Source: Streptomyces sp. 1-11 (GTDB taxonomy: Bacteria; Actinomycetota; Actinomycetes; Streptomycetales; Streptomycetaceae). Taken from it: a stretch of 64,000 bases of DNA. Below, piece by piece: positions 63,576 through 64,000 of the stretch. The translations under genes were made by a program, and so were the position numbers. The stretch covers positions 1 through 64,000 of the forward strand of contig NZ_BJTV01000027.1 of NCBI RefSeq assembly GCF_007176755.1, given 5' to 3'. Every line of letters begins with the position of its first letter. Within the stretch, counting starts at the first letter, position 1. Below the pieces are notes generated by a model, which saw nothing but the letters and a program-made list of their open reading frames with translations, had not been told where the DNA came from and did not search any database.

Positions 63576-63597
63576 GTTGTCCGTCCCAGCGCGTCCC

Positions 63598-64000
63598 TCA
63601 CGGCTTGAGGACGACCTTCTCGCAGTGGTCCTTCTTGTTCTTGAAGAGGTCGTAGCCGGCCGGTGCCTCGCTCAGGGGCAGCCGGTGGGTGATGACCCGG
63701 GTGGGGTCGATCCTGCCCTGCTCGATCAGGCTCAGCAGCGGCTTCATGTACTTGTGCACGTGGCACTGCCCGGTGCGCAGGGTCAGGGACCTGTTCATCC
63801 AGGCGCCCGCCGGGAACTTGTCGATCAGTCCGCCGTAGACGCCGATGACCGACACCACGCCTCCGCTGCGGCAGGACATGATCGCCTGGCGCAGGGCGTG
63901 CGGCCGATCGGTCTCGGAGCGTACGGCCTGCTTGGCGCGGTCGTAGAGGTGGACGTGGGAGGCACCGTGTGTGGCCTCCAGGCCGACCGCGTCGATGCAC
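63598..64000 (-). CDS. zinc-dependent alcohol/formaldehyde dehydrogenase, C-terminal part
   Basis: Partial: the gene runs off the right edge. The last 133 residues are visible, with CIDAVGLEATHG, MSCRSGGVVSVIGVYGG and WMNRSLTLRTGQCHVHKYM, then HRLPLSEAPAGYDLFKNKKD. This is the C-terminal end of an MDR-type zinc dehydrogenase of the glutathione-independent formaldehyde dehydrogenase branch, with the NAD fold and the catalytic domain return. The nucleotide and zinc motifs proper are outside the window. Confidence 0.8.
   Translation of the reverse strand, partial: CIDAVGLEATHGASHVHLYDRAKQAVRSETDRPHALRQAIMSCRSGGVVSVIGVYGGLIDKFPAGAWMNRSLTLRTGQCHVHKYMKPLLSLIEQGRIDPTRVITHRLPLSEAPAGYDLFKNKKDHCEKVVLKP

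Overview
This window comes from a high-GC actinomycete chromosome, almost certainly a Streptomyces core region. The evidence is strong GC bias at third codon positions, GTG starts, bldC, lsr2, an atrA-type regulator next to ndh, a sporulation-associated regulator, rrn promoters with TAGAGT boxes, and a gene order that matches, from memory, the S. coelicolor block from about SCO4122 down to SCO4067. I could not run a search, so that synteny is recollection, not a result.

Layout. 1-0.4 kb: promoter/leader of an rRNA operon reading out of the left edge. 0.4-9 kb: divergent marR/MFS efflux pair, PAS-PP2C-ATPase phosphatase, ndh, atrA-like TetR gene, a 17-copy hexamer repeat, and a sigma factor fused to a zinc-finger, membrane and sugar-binding-like extension. 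9-21 kb: orphan lasso-cyclase-like asparagine synthase, an NsdA-like regulator, L-2-hydroxyglutarate oxidase, trmB, prsW, aldo/keto reductase, a c-di-AMP riboswitch with its M23 peptidase, and a membrane PP2C gene broken by a one-base frameshift.

21-27 kb is the accessory part. It holds initiator tRNA, a riboflavin-type island (RibD-like protein with swapped domain order, MarR regulator, GTP cyclohydrolase II) tied together by three similar palindromes, an SDR gene, and a lower-GC nuclease toxin/immunity-like pair beside tRNA-Lys. 27-44 kb: permease, DEAD-box helicase with a repetitive RGG-like tail, lipoprotein, small metalloprotease, phosphoesterase, three tRNAs, hrpA, a second identical tRNA-Asp, bldC and valine dehydrogenase.

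44-64 kb is a dispersed purine locus (purM, purF, purL-Q-S, purC, purD). Between its parts lie lsr2, three tRNA-Gly genes, a META lipoprotein, a dimethylformamidase-like protein and a decayed M48-type membrane protein. It is followed by dnaX, the SRP RNA gene, tRNA-Ser, a peptidase E-like gene bracketed by two copies of the same terminator, and a truncated zinc alcohol dehydrogenase.

Themes across the window: six genes sit 6-7 bases behind a TANNNT box and may be leaderless; four perfect GTGAC-N4-GTCAC palindromes fit the Streptomyces Crp consensus; most genes and tRNAs end in long perfect hairpins. The best candidates for undescribed biology are the sigma/zinc-finger/sugar-binding fusion, the MarR-controlled swapped RibD + RibA island, the orphan cyclase with an altered PP-loop, and the toxin/immunity pair.
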